Shown: piece after piece, positions 39,301 to 46,097 of the stretch
Numbering within the stretch: position 1 is the first letter of the stretch
Layout: each line of letters begins with the position of its first letter
Translations under genes and position numbers: made by a program
Assembly: GCF_005047635.1 (NCBI RefSeq)
Contig: NZ_SUKC01000001.1
Span: 248,001-312,000 of the forward strand
Source: Arthrobacter sp. CAU 1506
GTDB lineage: Bacteria > Actinomycetota > Actinomycetes > Actinomycetales > Micrococcaceae
Direction: 5' to 3'
DNA length: 64,000 bases
The notes under the pieces: model-generated
Seen by the model: only the letters and a program-made list of their open reading frames with translations
Databases searched by the model: none
Told to the model about the DNA's origin: nothing

Positions 39301-39614
39301 CCTGTGGTGAGGTTGTAGGCCATGATGTTCGACCTGGCCACCTCGTTGGTTCCAGCCGCTGAACCCGCCGGCCGGGCGGACGTGAACTTCCCGCCGACAT
39401 ACACCGTGTTGCCGATGATCACCTGGGACCAGACGACGCCGTTGATCTGCGCCGTCGGCAGCCGGTCGGCAGTGACGGTGGCCGGAGTCAGCGGATCCGC
39501 TGGGTTCTCCGGCAGTGAGTCCGCGGTCGCGGACGGAACACCCACGATGGCTATGGAGGCTGCCAATGCTGCTGAGGATAGGAAGACGGCGCTCCTGCGC
39601 CAGCGTGTATGCAT
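36336..39614 (-). CDS. Giant secreted propeller-FN3-LamG-PKD surface protein, first copy
   Basis: A 1092-residue exported protein. After a signal peptide (MHTRWRRS ... PSATA), residues about 45-450 form a beta-propeller-like region of repeats such as LYVGGDFTQYNGTTPVSRIVALNPSTGAL (in parts; delta-60 type). An FN3-like domain follows (about 465-555), then a LamG/concanavalin-like domain (about 560-785), one PKD domain (about 790-872, YAWEFGDGATASG), and a C-terminal sandwich domain (about 880-1092). There is no LPXTG or membrane anchor. It is a paralogue of the 1655-residue protein at 46098-51065, sharing LPTxQINGVVWS and TGTSPTxxRxKxW motifs. The ATG at 39614 follows the stop of the LVPED-domain gene by two bases. 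Adhesin or glycan-binding roles are likely; no enzyme site is visible. Confidence 0.9.
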   Translation of the reverse strand: MHTRWRRSAVFLSSAALAASIAIVGVPSATADSLPENPADPLTPATVTADRLPTAQINGVVWSQVIIGNTVYVGGKFTSARPAGSAAGTNEVARSNIMAYNLTTGALIGSFAPRFNAQVLTLAASPDGSRLYVGGDFTQYNGTTPVSRIVALNPSTGALIQGFQPQASSSVHGIVATNNTVYFGGDFNFVGSVARGKLAAVRASDAALLNWTPQAAGGQVNGLALSADNTKIAVGGAFTSLNGSDRPGYGLGVLDTATGTQFPLPASAYIRNGSDNGSITSLTSDGTHFYASGYTFGRISTLEGVVSIRWSDLGTEWVNDCHGDTYSVYAGQRDLIYLAGHPHHCANVGAFPQEVDWEWHRGMSFSKAVGGTITRELYDYTNFEGLPRPELQNWFPDMNSGTFTGQFQGPWSVTGNDQYVVMGGEFTRVNGVAQQGLVRYTVRQNAPNLRGPEVSGANFVPTLSSPKKGTVRVRWQANWDMDNKKLSYKVIRDGNLASPVYTTSASTTFWDRPGMTFLDTGLVPGRQYSYRIIATDPTGVEVRGNTVTVTAAAEDPAASAYAATIKADQPANYWRFGETSGAVGIDQSGKDDLRLNAGVTLGTAGAVAGDADAAGTFNGASTGFASTTSRVKPANTFSTEMWFRTTTTRGGKLIGYANSTTINSDLMDRHLYMANTGQLYFGVIQNGSRQTVNSTGSYNDGKWHHAVTTLGANGMQLFVDGQVVAQRADVTKGQEVLGYWRIGGDSLSRWSPRPTSAYFAGDIDEVAIYPAVLSAAQVQNHFTAGTTGTPSNAAPTASFTATTNGLGVAVDGSGSSDPDGTIASYAWEFGDGATASGATASHTYATAGTYTVKLTVTDDDGEARSSSQEVTVDAGPPPATNIAADAFGRTLASGWGSADTGGAWTLRGSSTHFTVADGAGRMRMNAPGHGPGSSLNAVSATGTDTNVRFSLDKPATGGGIYVDVVGRQVGTTGQYMATARVASNGAVTLQAVRAVGSTETTLRQATVAGLTYQAGQQLQLRLEVTGTSPTTVRAKLWPAGTEEPADWQVSVTDTAPELQVPGAVGLGVYASGSATNTPVFASFDDLTVKASN

Positions 39615-39616
39615 AG

Positions 39617-40456
39617 CTATCCTGCCTTTCTTGGAGCTGCGCCTTCGAACGCAACCACAGACTCGGACGCAGCGTAGTTCAGGTAAATCCGCACCTGACC
39701 CCGCTGGTCCTCGGGTACTAGGAAAACAAAGGTGCCGGAGGCCCTCTTGCCCGCCGCGACTTCCAGCGGGAAGAGCTTGGTGCCGGAACCGTCAAGCCGG
39801 ATGGCGGGTAGCTTTTGCGCGCCTGCCTCCACGGTGATCTCGGCGGTGTCCAGTTTCAGTTCTTGGTCCGAGGTGTTCCGTACTTCCACCACAAAACGGA
39901 TGGCCGGCCCGGCGATCTGCCCAATGCCTTCCGCCTTGGCTTCGATGGCCTCGATCTTGGAGATCGTGGCGACGCCGCCCGCGACATCGGCGGTCTCCTC
40001 CAGTTCGACGGCCGGAGCAACGGGCTTCGGTGTGGCAGCGCGATCGGCGTCCTTGGCCACGGCCAGCGAGCCGGAGGGTGAGTTATCGACGGATCCGTCC
40101 CCGGATTCCTTTGCCGCTTCACTGGGCTTCGTTTTGGCCTGGTCGGTCTTCTCCTCCTCGGATTTTTTATCGGACTTCTCCGCATCGTCTTCGGAGGGCG
40201 TCACGGTCTCGCCCGTCTGACCGGTCTTTCCGGAAGCTGCCTCCTGGCCCGCCGCGGCGGAAGCCACCGCGCCGTCCGAAGGGGGCGCCGTCGTCGTTCC
40301 CGCGCCGGTCCAGGCGGACCAGGCCGCGGCGACGGCCACCGCCGCTCCCGCGACGCCGACCAGAGCGGCCGCAATCCAGCGCTGTTTGCGCCGTCCGCGC
40401 TCCGCGTTGCCGGATTCGGGCATGCCGGCCTCGGTTTCGTCGCTGCGTTCAGGCAT
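39617..40456 (-). CDS. Membrane-anchored exported protein with LVPED domain, first copy
   Basis: A 279-residue protein with a short cytoplasmic basic tail, one membrane helix (about residues 30-50), a long Ser/Glu/Lys/Thr-rich linker (about 60-150), and a C-terminal beta-sandwich-like domain (about 160-270). The domain reads IRFVVEVRNTS, then a repeat of hydrophobic strands, GTFVFLVPEDQ and VRIYLNY, like DUF4352-type immunoglobulin folds. A homologous domain is found in the lipoprotein at 52332-52985 (VRFTVTVRNGS, GTYAFLVPEDA, VLYLDLN). Both genes lie in modules that end in a giant propeller protein. ATG 40456 has GGAGG eight bases upstream and overlaps the end of the CDP-alcohol phosphotransferase gene. 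Function unknown. Confidence 0.82.
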   Translation of the reverse strand: MPERSDETEAGMPESGNAERGRRKQRWIAAALVGVAGAAVAVAAAWSAWTGAGTTTAPPSDGAVASAAAGQEAASGKTGQTGETVTPSEDDAEKSDKKSEEEKTDQAKTKPSEAAKESGDGSVDNSPSGSLAVAKDADRAATPKPVAPAVELEETADVAGGVATISKIEAIEAKAEGIGQIAGPAIRFVVEVRNTSDQELKLDTAEITVEAGAQKLPAIRLDGSGTKLFPLEVAAGKRASGTFVFLVPEDQRGQVRIYLNYAASESVVAFEGAAPRKAG

Positions 40457-41270
40457 TCCGTCCACCTCCGTCGGCAGAGGGGACCGCCGGATCCAGACGG
40501 CCCAGCTCGCGGAACCACTTCACGCCGGCCAACATGAGGTAGGCCAGGTTCGCTGCGAAGAACAGCGTGTAGAGCCACATGAACAGCACGGGTGCGCCCA
40601 CGAAGAGGAACACAAAGCAGAAGATTCCGTAGTCTGTCGGCAACAGGGCCAGCGACTTCAGTCTGGACCCGCTGCGCGGTGTGGCGGCGGTGCCGGACTT
40701 CAACAAATGCGTCTTCCGGAGCTGTTCGGTGAGGATCATCGTGAAGAAACCCACCCCGTCCACCAAGCAGTAGCCGATCGGGATCAGCAGCCAGGCCGGA
40801 TCCTCCAACCCGAACGTGCGGTAAGCACAGACCAGGGCAGCAAGATGCACGCTGGAGTTCTTCAGGCTGTCCAGCACATGGTCCAGCCACTCGCCGCTGA
40901 GCGAACCCCCTCCGCGCAACCGCGCCACTTGCCCGTCCGCGGAGTCAAACGCATAGCCAACGGCCAGCCCGGCCCACACCACCAGTCCGGCCCAGACCAC
41001 GGGCCCCGCCGGGCCGTCTGCCCCGCCGTTCGTCGGCGTGAAGGCCAGGAAGGCGATGGCGGACAGGGTGAACAGCGCGCTGATCGCGCTGACCATGTTC
41101 GGTGTCAGGTCGGCCCGGTAGGCTGCAGCGGCGAGCAACCTGCCGGCCCGGCGGTTGACCAGCACCGAATAGGCCGGGGCTCCTGGGGCCACCGTTTTCT
41201 GCGCCTTGGCCAGGATCCGGACCGTCTCCAGGTAGCCCGGCCGCTCCCGTCCCAGCAACTGGCGGGTCAT
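40449..41270 (-). CDS. CDP-alcohol phosphatidyltransferase family membrane enzyme
   Basis: A 273-residue membrane enzyme that would transfer a phospho-alcohol from a CDP-alcohol to an acceptor. The full family motif is present with exact spacing: D109, D112-G113, A116-R117, then eight residues to G126, D130 and D134. About six hydrophobic segments surround it. It overlaps the glycosyltransferase gene upstream by four bases. The TagD-like cytidylyltransferase two genes upstream could supply the CDP-linked donor (for example CDP-glycerol or a related polyol), so this pair may build a phosphodiester-containing glycan or glycolipid rather than a standard phospholipid. Inositol- or glycerol-phosphate synthases share the motif, so the substrate remains open. 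Confidence 0.9.
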   Translation of the reverse strand: MTRQLLGRERPGYLETVRILAKAQKTVAPGAPAYSVLVNRRAGRLLAAAAYRADLTPNMVSAISALFTLSAIAFLAFTPTNGGADGPAGPVVWAGLVVWAGLAVGYAFDSADGQVARLRGGGSLSGEWLDHVLDSLKNSSVHLAALVCAYRTFGLEDPAWLLIPIGYCLVDGVGFFTMILTEQLRKTHLLKSGTAATPRSGSRLKSLALLPTDYGIFCFVFLFVGAPVLFMWLYTLFFAANLAYLMLAGVKWFRELGRLDPAVPSADGGGRNA

Positions 41271-42457
41271 GCCACACCGGCCGGGGTCCGGTCAGCGGCG
41301 GAGGGACGACGGCGGCCACCGGACTGCCGCACCCTGCGTGCGTGGAGATCCCGGCAGAGCTGCTCATAACCGTCGGCGACCACGTCCCAGTCGTATTGTG
41401 CGGCGCGCTGCTGCCCCAGCAGGCCCCGGGTCTTGGCGGCCTCCGGACTCGCTTCGGCTTCTGAAGCCAGGGCGGCTGCCTCCGCAACCGTGGAAAAGTA
41501 GTTGCCGGTTTCGGCGAGCACCTCGCGGTTGAAGTTCACGTCGAAGGCGTTGGTGGGGGCCGCCGCGCCGATGGCCCGCAGCAACGAGGGATTGGTGCCG
41601 CCCACGGAGTGCCCGTGCCAGTAGACCAGTGCGTTGGCATAGAGCTGGTCCAGCAACTCCTGGTCCCACACCCCGCCCAGGAACCTGACCCGCTCGTCTG
41701 CCCGGTCCATGACCCGGCGCGTGTACTCGTCGCCATAGGGGCTGCCGCCGACCACCACCAAGGGCAACCGTGCTTCACTGGCAACATAGCCTTCCACGAT
41801 CAAGTGGACGTGGTTCTCCGGCTCAAAGCGGGCCACCACCAGGTGATAGCGGCCCCGTTCCAGCCCGAGTTCGGCTAGCCGCTCCATCCGTCCCGGGGCA
41901 ATGAGGGGCGCGCCGTAGGTGATCAGCCGGGTGGCGGCACCGAATTGGTCGCTGTAGTAATCCTGGATGCCGGCGGCGTCTGCGATCAGGGCGTCCGAGC
42001 AACGCACCGCCATGGATTCAGCCAGCCGGTAATATTTCCGCCCGACCGGCCCCCACTTGCCCCGCTTCCACTCCAGCCCGTCCACGTGCGTGGCCACTGG
42101 AATTCGAGCGGCACGCAGCAGCGGCAGCCACGGGGCGTTCGCTGCGTTGAACACCACGGCGGCGTCTACGCGGTTCGCCGCCAGATGAACGGCTGACAGC
42201 CCGGAATGACTCAGCGTCTCCAGGCTGCGGCGGCGCAGCGCGGGAAGGTACACGAGCCGCATGCCGGCGTACTCGCGCAGTGTGGCGTCGGCTCCGGTGG
42301 TGTTCCGACAGTAGACCACCACTTCATGGCCGCGGGCAGCCAGCCGCCGGCCGACTTCCTCCACACAGGTCTCGAATCCGCCGTAGCGCGCAGGTACTCC
42401 CCTCGTTCCCATCAGCGCGATGCGCAACGGCCTTCGGTCTTCAGGTGATTTTGACAT
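41267..42457 (-). CDS. Glycosyltransferase with DUF1972 N-terminal domain
   Basis: A 396-residue GT4 enzyme. The N-terminal DUF1972 region shows IALMGTRGVPARYGGFETCVEEVGRRL (in parts), typical of rhamnosyl- or glucosyltransferases of surface polysaccharides, with HVDGLEWKRGKWG and the C-terminal donor site HGHSVGGTNPSLLRAIGAAAPTNAFD in parts. ATG 42457 is preceded by GGGGA. The gene overlaps the CDP-alcohol phosphotransferase gene by four bases. With dTDP-rhamnose made nearby, rhamnosyl transfer is a fair guess. Confidence 0.9.
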   Translation of the reverse strand: MSKSPEDRRPLRIALMGTRGVPARYGGFETCVEEVGRRLAARGHEVVVYCRNTTGADATLREYAGMRLVYLPALRRRSLETLSHSGLSAVHLAANRVDAAVVFNAANAPWLPLLRAARIPVATHVDGLEWKRGKWGPVGRKYYRLAESMAVRCSDALIADAAGIQDYYSDQFGAATRLITYGAPLIAPGRMERLAELGLERGRYHLVVARFEPENHVHLIVEGYVASEARLPLVVVGGSPYGDEYTRRVMDRADERVRFLGGVWDQELLDQLYANALVYWHGHSVGGTNPSLLRAIGAAAPTNAFDVNFNREVLAETGNYFSTVAEAAALASEAEASPEAAKTRGLLGQQRAAQYDWDVVADGYEQLCRDLHARRVRQSGGRRRPSAADRTPAGVA

Positions 42458-42523
42458 ATCCCCATCCCCAGCATGGTTGTGTCTGTGTATGGTGCGGTTA
42501 CTTGGCCGCAACCCGGCGGTCGG

Positions 42524-42985
42524 CTACTCATTCACCGCCGTGCCGGACCTGCCCCGGGACGACGGTGTGCCGTCGAGGGTGGCCAGCGCCTGGCGCAGCG
42601 CTGTGCTCGAGGTGTGGACGGTGTACGGGAAATAGACCACTGAGACGCCAACAGTGGCGAAATCACGCTCCAGCCGGCGCCCCTTCTCGGTGTCCTTCCA
42701 GTCGTCGCCCTTGAAGAAGACGTCGAAACCGACCTCCGCCCAGGTCTGCAGCCGGTCCGGCGAAACCTCGGCCACGGCCCGGTCAACGAAGGTGATGTGG
42801 CGGACGATTTCCAAGCGTTCCTGGAGCGGCACCACCGGATAACGGCCCTTGGTCGCGTAGCAGATCTCGTCGGACACCGTACCGGCAATCAGGTAGTCGC
42901 ACCGTGAGCGTGCTTGGCGAAGGATATTCAGATGGCCAACATGGAACAGATCGAATGCTCCTGCCGCGTAGCCAACTACAGTCAT
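42524..42985 (-). CDS. TagD-like cytidylyltransferase
   Basis: A 153-residue nucleotidyltransferase of the glycerol-3-phosphate/ethanolamine-phosphate cytidylyltransferase family. The HxGH signature is H15-V-G-H18 in GAFDLFHVGHLNIL, followed by ERLEIVRHITFVD, FFKGDDWKDTEKG (the GDDW block of TagD), and the C-terminal YTVHTSSTALR (the SSTxLR-type motif that binds phosphate). The start ATG 42985 has GGGGGA six bases upstream; ATG 42991 touches the binding site. It begins the second module of the cluster and probably makes a CDP-polyol donor for the CDP-alcohol phosphotransferase. Confidence 0.9.
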   Translation of the reverse strand: MTVVGYAAGAFDLFHVGHLNILRQARSRCDYLIAGTVSDEICYATKGRYPVVPLQERLEIVRHITFVDRAVAEVSPDRLQTWAEVGFDVFFKGDDWKDTEKGRRLERDFATVGVSVVYFPYTVHTSSTALRQALATLDGTPSSRGRSGTAVNE

Positions 42986-43330
42986 GGTCATTCCCCCAGA
43001 TGGATCACACATGCATTGCTCAGCGGCGCGGCAACTACCGAATTCAGGGATCGTTTGGCCGCTCCGCTGCCCCAAGCCACAGCCTAGGAAAAATCAGCTG
43101 AGGGCACATGAGTGAGTGGTACGTAAGTCAACCGGACCCATTACTCGCAGCAGGTCGCGCAGTACTGATAGTGACCCGGCATGTACTCACAGCAGGCGGG
43201 CGCTGCCCTGCACATTGTGGAAGATCGGCCGGGTCGGAATGGCCTGCCTCTGGTGGCCTCCCGTCCGAGGCCTCAAGGCCTGGGTCTCAAAAGCCGGGGT
43301 TTCAGGGCCGAGGCCTCAAAGGCCGGGGCC
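42986..43330. other. 345-base gap with promoter region and direct repeats
   Basis: This gap separates the Wzy-like gene from the TagD-like gene; both read left. It should hold the promoter of the second module. A 13-base direct repeat TACTC[G/A]CAGCAGG occurs at 43142-43154 and 43184-43196, spaced 42 bases start to start, four helical turns apart. The left end of the 14-15 base repeat array described separately lies at 43267. No gene or certain -10 box is seen. Confidence 0.45.
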
Positions 43331-43338
43331 TCAGAACC
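43267..43338. repeat. Degenerate 14-15 base tandem repeats at the 3' end of the polymerase gene
   Basis: Five consecutive units on the + strand: GAGGCCTCAAGGCC, TGGGTCTCAAAAGCC, GGGGTTTCAGGGCC, GAGGCCTCAAAGGCC and GGGGCCTCAGAACC. The consensus is GNGGYCTCAAAGGCC. The last unit contains the stop codon of the Wzy-like gene (TGA, 43331-43333 on the - strand). The units carry small internal palindromes (GGCC, CTCAAAG), so a transcript through them could fold. No spacer of CRISPR type is present. Confidence 0.75.
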
Positions 43339-44566
43339 GGGATGGTGACGTGGCGGGGTATTCCTTCGGACCCGGGAAAGCGGAGCCGGCCGCTGCACCC
43401 GGCGGGCTGCCTGCGCTGGCCTTTTCCAGCAGCACGGACAAGGTGAAGAAAACCACGAAGTCTACGCTGGCATCAACCAGTCCGTTCTCGGTCACGCTGC
43501 GGAACAGGATGAACAGCAGCGCCCCGTTGGTGAACGTGCCGAGGTGTGGCGTGCGCAGGCTGTCCCAGCAGGTGAGCACCACCCACACGGCCAGCAGCGC
43601 AGTTCCGACCAGCCCGGCCTGGGCCAGCGCGGAGATCCAGCTGGAGTCGAAAACCTGCTCATCCCAGTATTGGCCGGCCACCGCAATCTGCTTCACCGAG
43701 AGCCCGCTGCCCAGCCACCTTTGCCAGGTATGGAAGGGGATCTCCAGCACCGCTTCCCAGCTGATGGTGCGGGAATTGAGTGTGACCAGCGACGAGCTGT
43801 CCCCCCTGGTCACGATGTTGGCCAGGGTAGGCGTGTACGCGATGATTGCGACGGCGGTGGGCACCGCGATGAGCACCATGGCGGCGACGGCGATCGGTGG
43901 CCTGCGCACCTGCAGCAGCACCACAAGCATCGCTGCGACCAAAGCGAACAGTGCCGTCCTGGATCCGGTGGCCAAAACCAGGCCCGAAAGCCCGGCGAAA
44001 ACAGCCACGAGTTTGCCCGAGCCGCGCCCGTGGACGATCTCGTGCAGCACGCCCAGGGCGGGAAGGCCGCACAGCGAGGCAATGTCGTTGGGCGACAACG
44101 GCGGGATGCCTCCGCCCAGCCTTCCCCCGGAGAGCATCAGCCCGAGGCCGGTGATGGCGCTGAATGCTCCCACCACCGCCATGGCCGCCAGCAGTGTTTT
44201 CACCGCCAACCGGGCGGGAAACGAGAGCAGCAGCATGATCACGGTAGCGGCCAGCAGCACCACGCGCAGCGCCAGTACCGTGGAAGGCGCCGTGGTGCCC
44301 TGAGCGTAGGCGCCGATCGATGATACCGCCACGATTAACAGCAACAGGCCCAGGGAGCGTCCGCCCACTGGTTGCCGCACCGGGGTACGGATGAGCACAA
44401 CCACGGCTGCCAGCAGGGCGACGCACTGGATCATTGCCTTGATCACCACAACCGGATCGGCGCCTCCGCTGTAGATGCTGCCCTGACGCCAACGCACCAG
44501 GCTGACGACCACGAGCAGCCAGATCAAAAACGGGACAACTGCCCGCTTGACGCCGGTTTCAGGCAT
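43331..44566 (-). CDS. O-antigen ligase/polymerase (Wzy-like) membrane protein
   Basis: A 411-residue polytopic membrane protein with about ten to twelve hydrophobic helices and one larger extracytoplasmic loop (about residues 250-325, with LNSRTISWEAVLEIPFHTWQRWLGSGL in parts, where RTxxW and WLGSG are typical of the Wzy_C/O-antigen ligase group). The preceding helix LATGSRTALFALVAAML carries the conserved GSRT. It should polymerise or ligate lipid-linked repeat units outside the membrane. It overlaps the chain-length gene by eight bases. The C-terminus (AGSPPGAAAGSAFPGPKEY) is polar, and the stop codon lies within a repeat array. Confidence 0.87.
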   Translation of the reverse strand: MPETGVKRAVVPFLIWLLVVVSLVRWRQGSIYSGGADPVVVIKAMIQCVALLAAVVVLIRTPVRQPVGGRSLGLLLLIVAVSSIGAYAQGTTAPSTVLALRVVLLAATVIMLLLSFPARLAVKTLLAAMAVVGAFSAITGLGLMLSGGRLGGGIPPLSPNDIASLCGLPALGVLHEIVHGRGSGKLVAVFAGLSGLVLATGSRTALFALVAAMLVVLLQVRRPPIAVAAMVLIAVPTAVAIIAYTPTLANIVTRGDSSSLVTLNSRTISWEAVLEIPFHTWQRWLGSGLSVKQIAVAGQYWDEQVFDSSWISALAQAGLVGTALLAVWVVLTCWDSLRTPHLGTFTNGALLFILFRSVTENGLVDASVDFVVFFTLSVLLEKASAGSPPGAAAGSAFPGPKEYPATSPSRF

Positions 44567-45941
44567 TCACGTCAGCGTCGCGGACCCGCGAATGCCGGCC
44601 GGCCACTGCCTCCGCCTGATGGATGAGCGGCACGGCGGAAGGCCGCCTGCGCAACGGCACCCCCGTCATGACCACTCCTTGCGGCGAACTCCCGGCCGCG
44701 GCCAGTTCCGCAAAAGTCCGGCGCAAATCGTCCCTCTTGGTCTTGCCGTAGCGGCAGATCACCAGCGTGTAGTCCGCGGAAGGAGCCAACTGCTGCGCGT
44801 TCAAGGGGCTGGACGTTACGGCGCTTTCGGCCAGCGTCATGTCGAATCGCACCTTGAGTTCGTCCAGGACGGGCACGGCTTGGCGCGCCCTGTCGAGGCT
44901 GCGGCCCTTCGTGTTCGCAGAACTGCCCGGCAAGATATAGGAGACGGACTCGGACTCGGTGGTCCTGATGACGGCGGGCAGGTTCGTCTTCCCGCTGAGG
45001 ACTTCGGTCAGCCCAGCGCCGTCTTGTTCGTGTCCGAAGGCCGGCGGCAGCGTGGAGTCCGCCTCCAAAACGCAGACGTCCTTACCCAGCTCCGCCACCA
45101 TAAGCGCGAAGTTCCTGCGTTGGAAAGTAGCGCCGGCGCGCGTGGAAGCAGGTACCAACAACAGCAATGGCGGCAGCGCCGTTCGCCCCGCCAGCAGCAG
45201 GTTGGTGAGGAGTTCGCGGTGCGCCAACCAATGCTTGCTGTTGCTAGGCCACTCGCCCGGTTTACCGTCCCGGCCGCGGTAGCGGGGAAGCTGCCCCACT
45301 ACCGCCATGCCGACGGCGGACTGAACGTCTCGGCTGGTTCGAAGGCGGGAGTCTAGCCGGAAGGCAGCGATGGCGAACAGCAGGCCGCCGGACAGTCCGA
45401 CCAGCGCTCCCACGGCCACATTCAAAACGGTCCGCGGCGAAGCAGGGCTGGACGGCGCCGAGGCCGGGACTGTCAGCTCCGGGACGACGGTAACCCTGCT
45501 GTCTCCGGATGTGGTTTCCAGCCGCTGGATGTGCTGGCCCAGGTGTTCTGCCACCGCATTGGCGATGTCCGCCGCCATTTGCGGTTCGGACGACTCGGCG
45601 CTGACGTTGAGGAAGACCGTCTCCAACGGGTTGTCCGCCGCAATGCTGTCCCTGAGTTCGCTCAGGCTGAGATCGAGGTCCAGTTCGCGGATCACCGGTT
45701 CCAAGACTTCCGGGCTCTTGACCAGGCTCGGATAGGACTTGACCCGTTGCAGGCTGAACTGGGATCTTTCATAGGCCGAACCCGAGCCTGTTTCAACCTT
45801 CACGAACAAGGTGGCATGCGCCTCGTAGACCCGGGGCATTGCATTGCTTGCTGCCAAGGCACCGGCGATGCCTGCCAGCGTCAAGACAAGGATGATGACC
45901 CAGCGGCTCACGAATGCCCGGCCGTAGTCGCGCAAATCCAT
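44559..45941 (-). CDS. Wzz/BY-kinase-like chain-length protein with degenerate kinase part
   Basis: A 460-residue membrane protein. The Wzz domain begins MDLRDYGRAFVSRWVIILVLT with a first membrane helix (about residues 13-32), an extracytoplasmic part with ASNAMPRVYEAHATLFV, and a second helix (about 175-195). The C-terminal half (about 230-440) is laid out like a bacterial tyrosine kinase (LLLVPAS ... FALMVAELGKDVCVLEAD ... YTLVICRYGKT), but the Walker A lysine motif GxxxGKT is replaced by STRAGATFQ and there is no C-terminal tyrosine cluster. It therefore is likely an inactive kinase domain that still controls chain length or export. ATG 45941 follows GGTGGGAG. Two hairpins separate it from the giant protein gene upstream. 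Confidence 0.88.
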   Translation of the reverse strand: MDLRDYGRAFVSRWVIILVLTLAGIAGALAASNAMPRVYEAHATLFVKVETGSGSAYERSQFSLQRVKSYPSLVKSPEVLEPVIRELDLDLSLSELRDSIAADNPLETVFLNVSAESSEPQMAADIANAVAEHLGQHIQRLETTSGDSRVTVVPELTVPASAPSSPASPRTVLNVAVGALVGLSGGLLFAIAAFRLDSRLRTSRDVQSAVGMAVVGQLPRYRGRDGKPGEWPSNSKHWLAHRELLTNLLLAGRTALPPLLLLVPASTRAGATFQRRNFALMVAELGKDVCVLEADSTLPPAFGHEQDGAGLTEVLSGKTNLPAVIRTTESESVSYILPGSSANTKGRSLDRARQAVPVLDELKVRFDMTLAESAVTSSPLNAQQLAPSADYTLVICRYGKTKRDDLRRTFAELAAAGSSPQGVVMTGVPLRRRPSAVPLIHQAEAVAGRHSRVRDADVNA

Positions 45942-45986
45942 TGCTCCCACCTTTCCAGTGCCCCAACCGGAGGTGTACACAACATA

Positions 45987-46014
45987 GCACCCGCGGCACA
46001 CCGGCGGCGGGTGC
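45987..46014 (-). terminator. Hairpin in the gap before the chain-length gene
   Basis: GCACCCGC (45987-45994) pairs with GCGGGTGC (46007-46014), 12-base loop. Read on the - strand it lies after the giant protein gene and 46 bases before the chain-length start. It could be a terminator or an attenuating leader. Confidence 0.5.
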
Positions 46015-46048
46015 GTTTCCGCACCGTTACCTTCCTCCTTAGTCCCGT

Positions 46049-46079
46049 CCGGCCGGTCGCGCCATCGACGACCGGCCGG
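46049..46079 (-). terminator. Hairpin terminator after the giant PKD gene
   Basis: CCGGCCGGTCG (46049-46059) is perfectly complementary to CGACCGGCCGG (46069-46079), nine-base loop. It lies 19 bases past the giant gene stop on the - strand. Confidence 0.7.
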
Positions 46080-46097
46080 CGAGTGTGTTCGTTGGTA

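Noticed and set aside
43267-43338. Possible CRISPR array
   Set aside because: Units are 14-15 bases, degenerate and directly adjacent, with no unique spacers and no cas genes.
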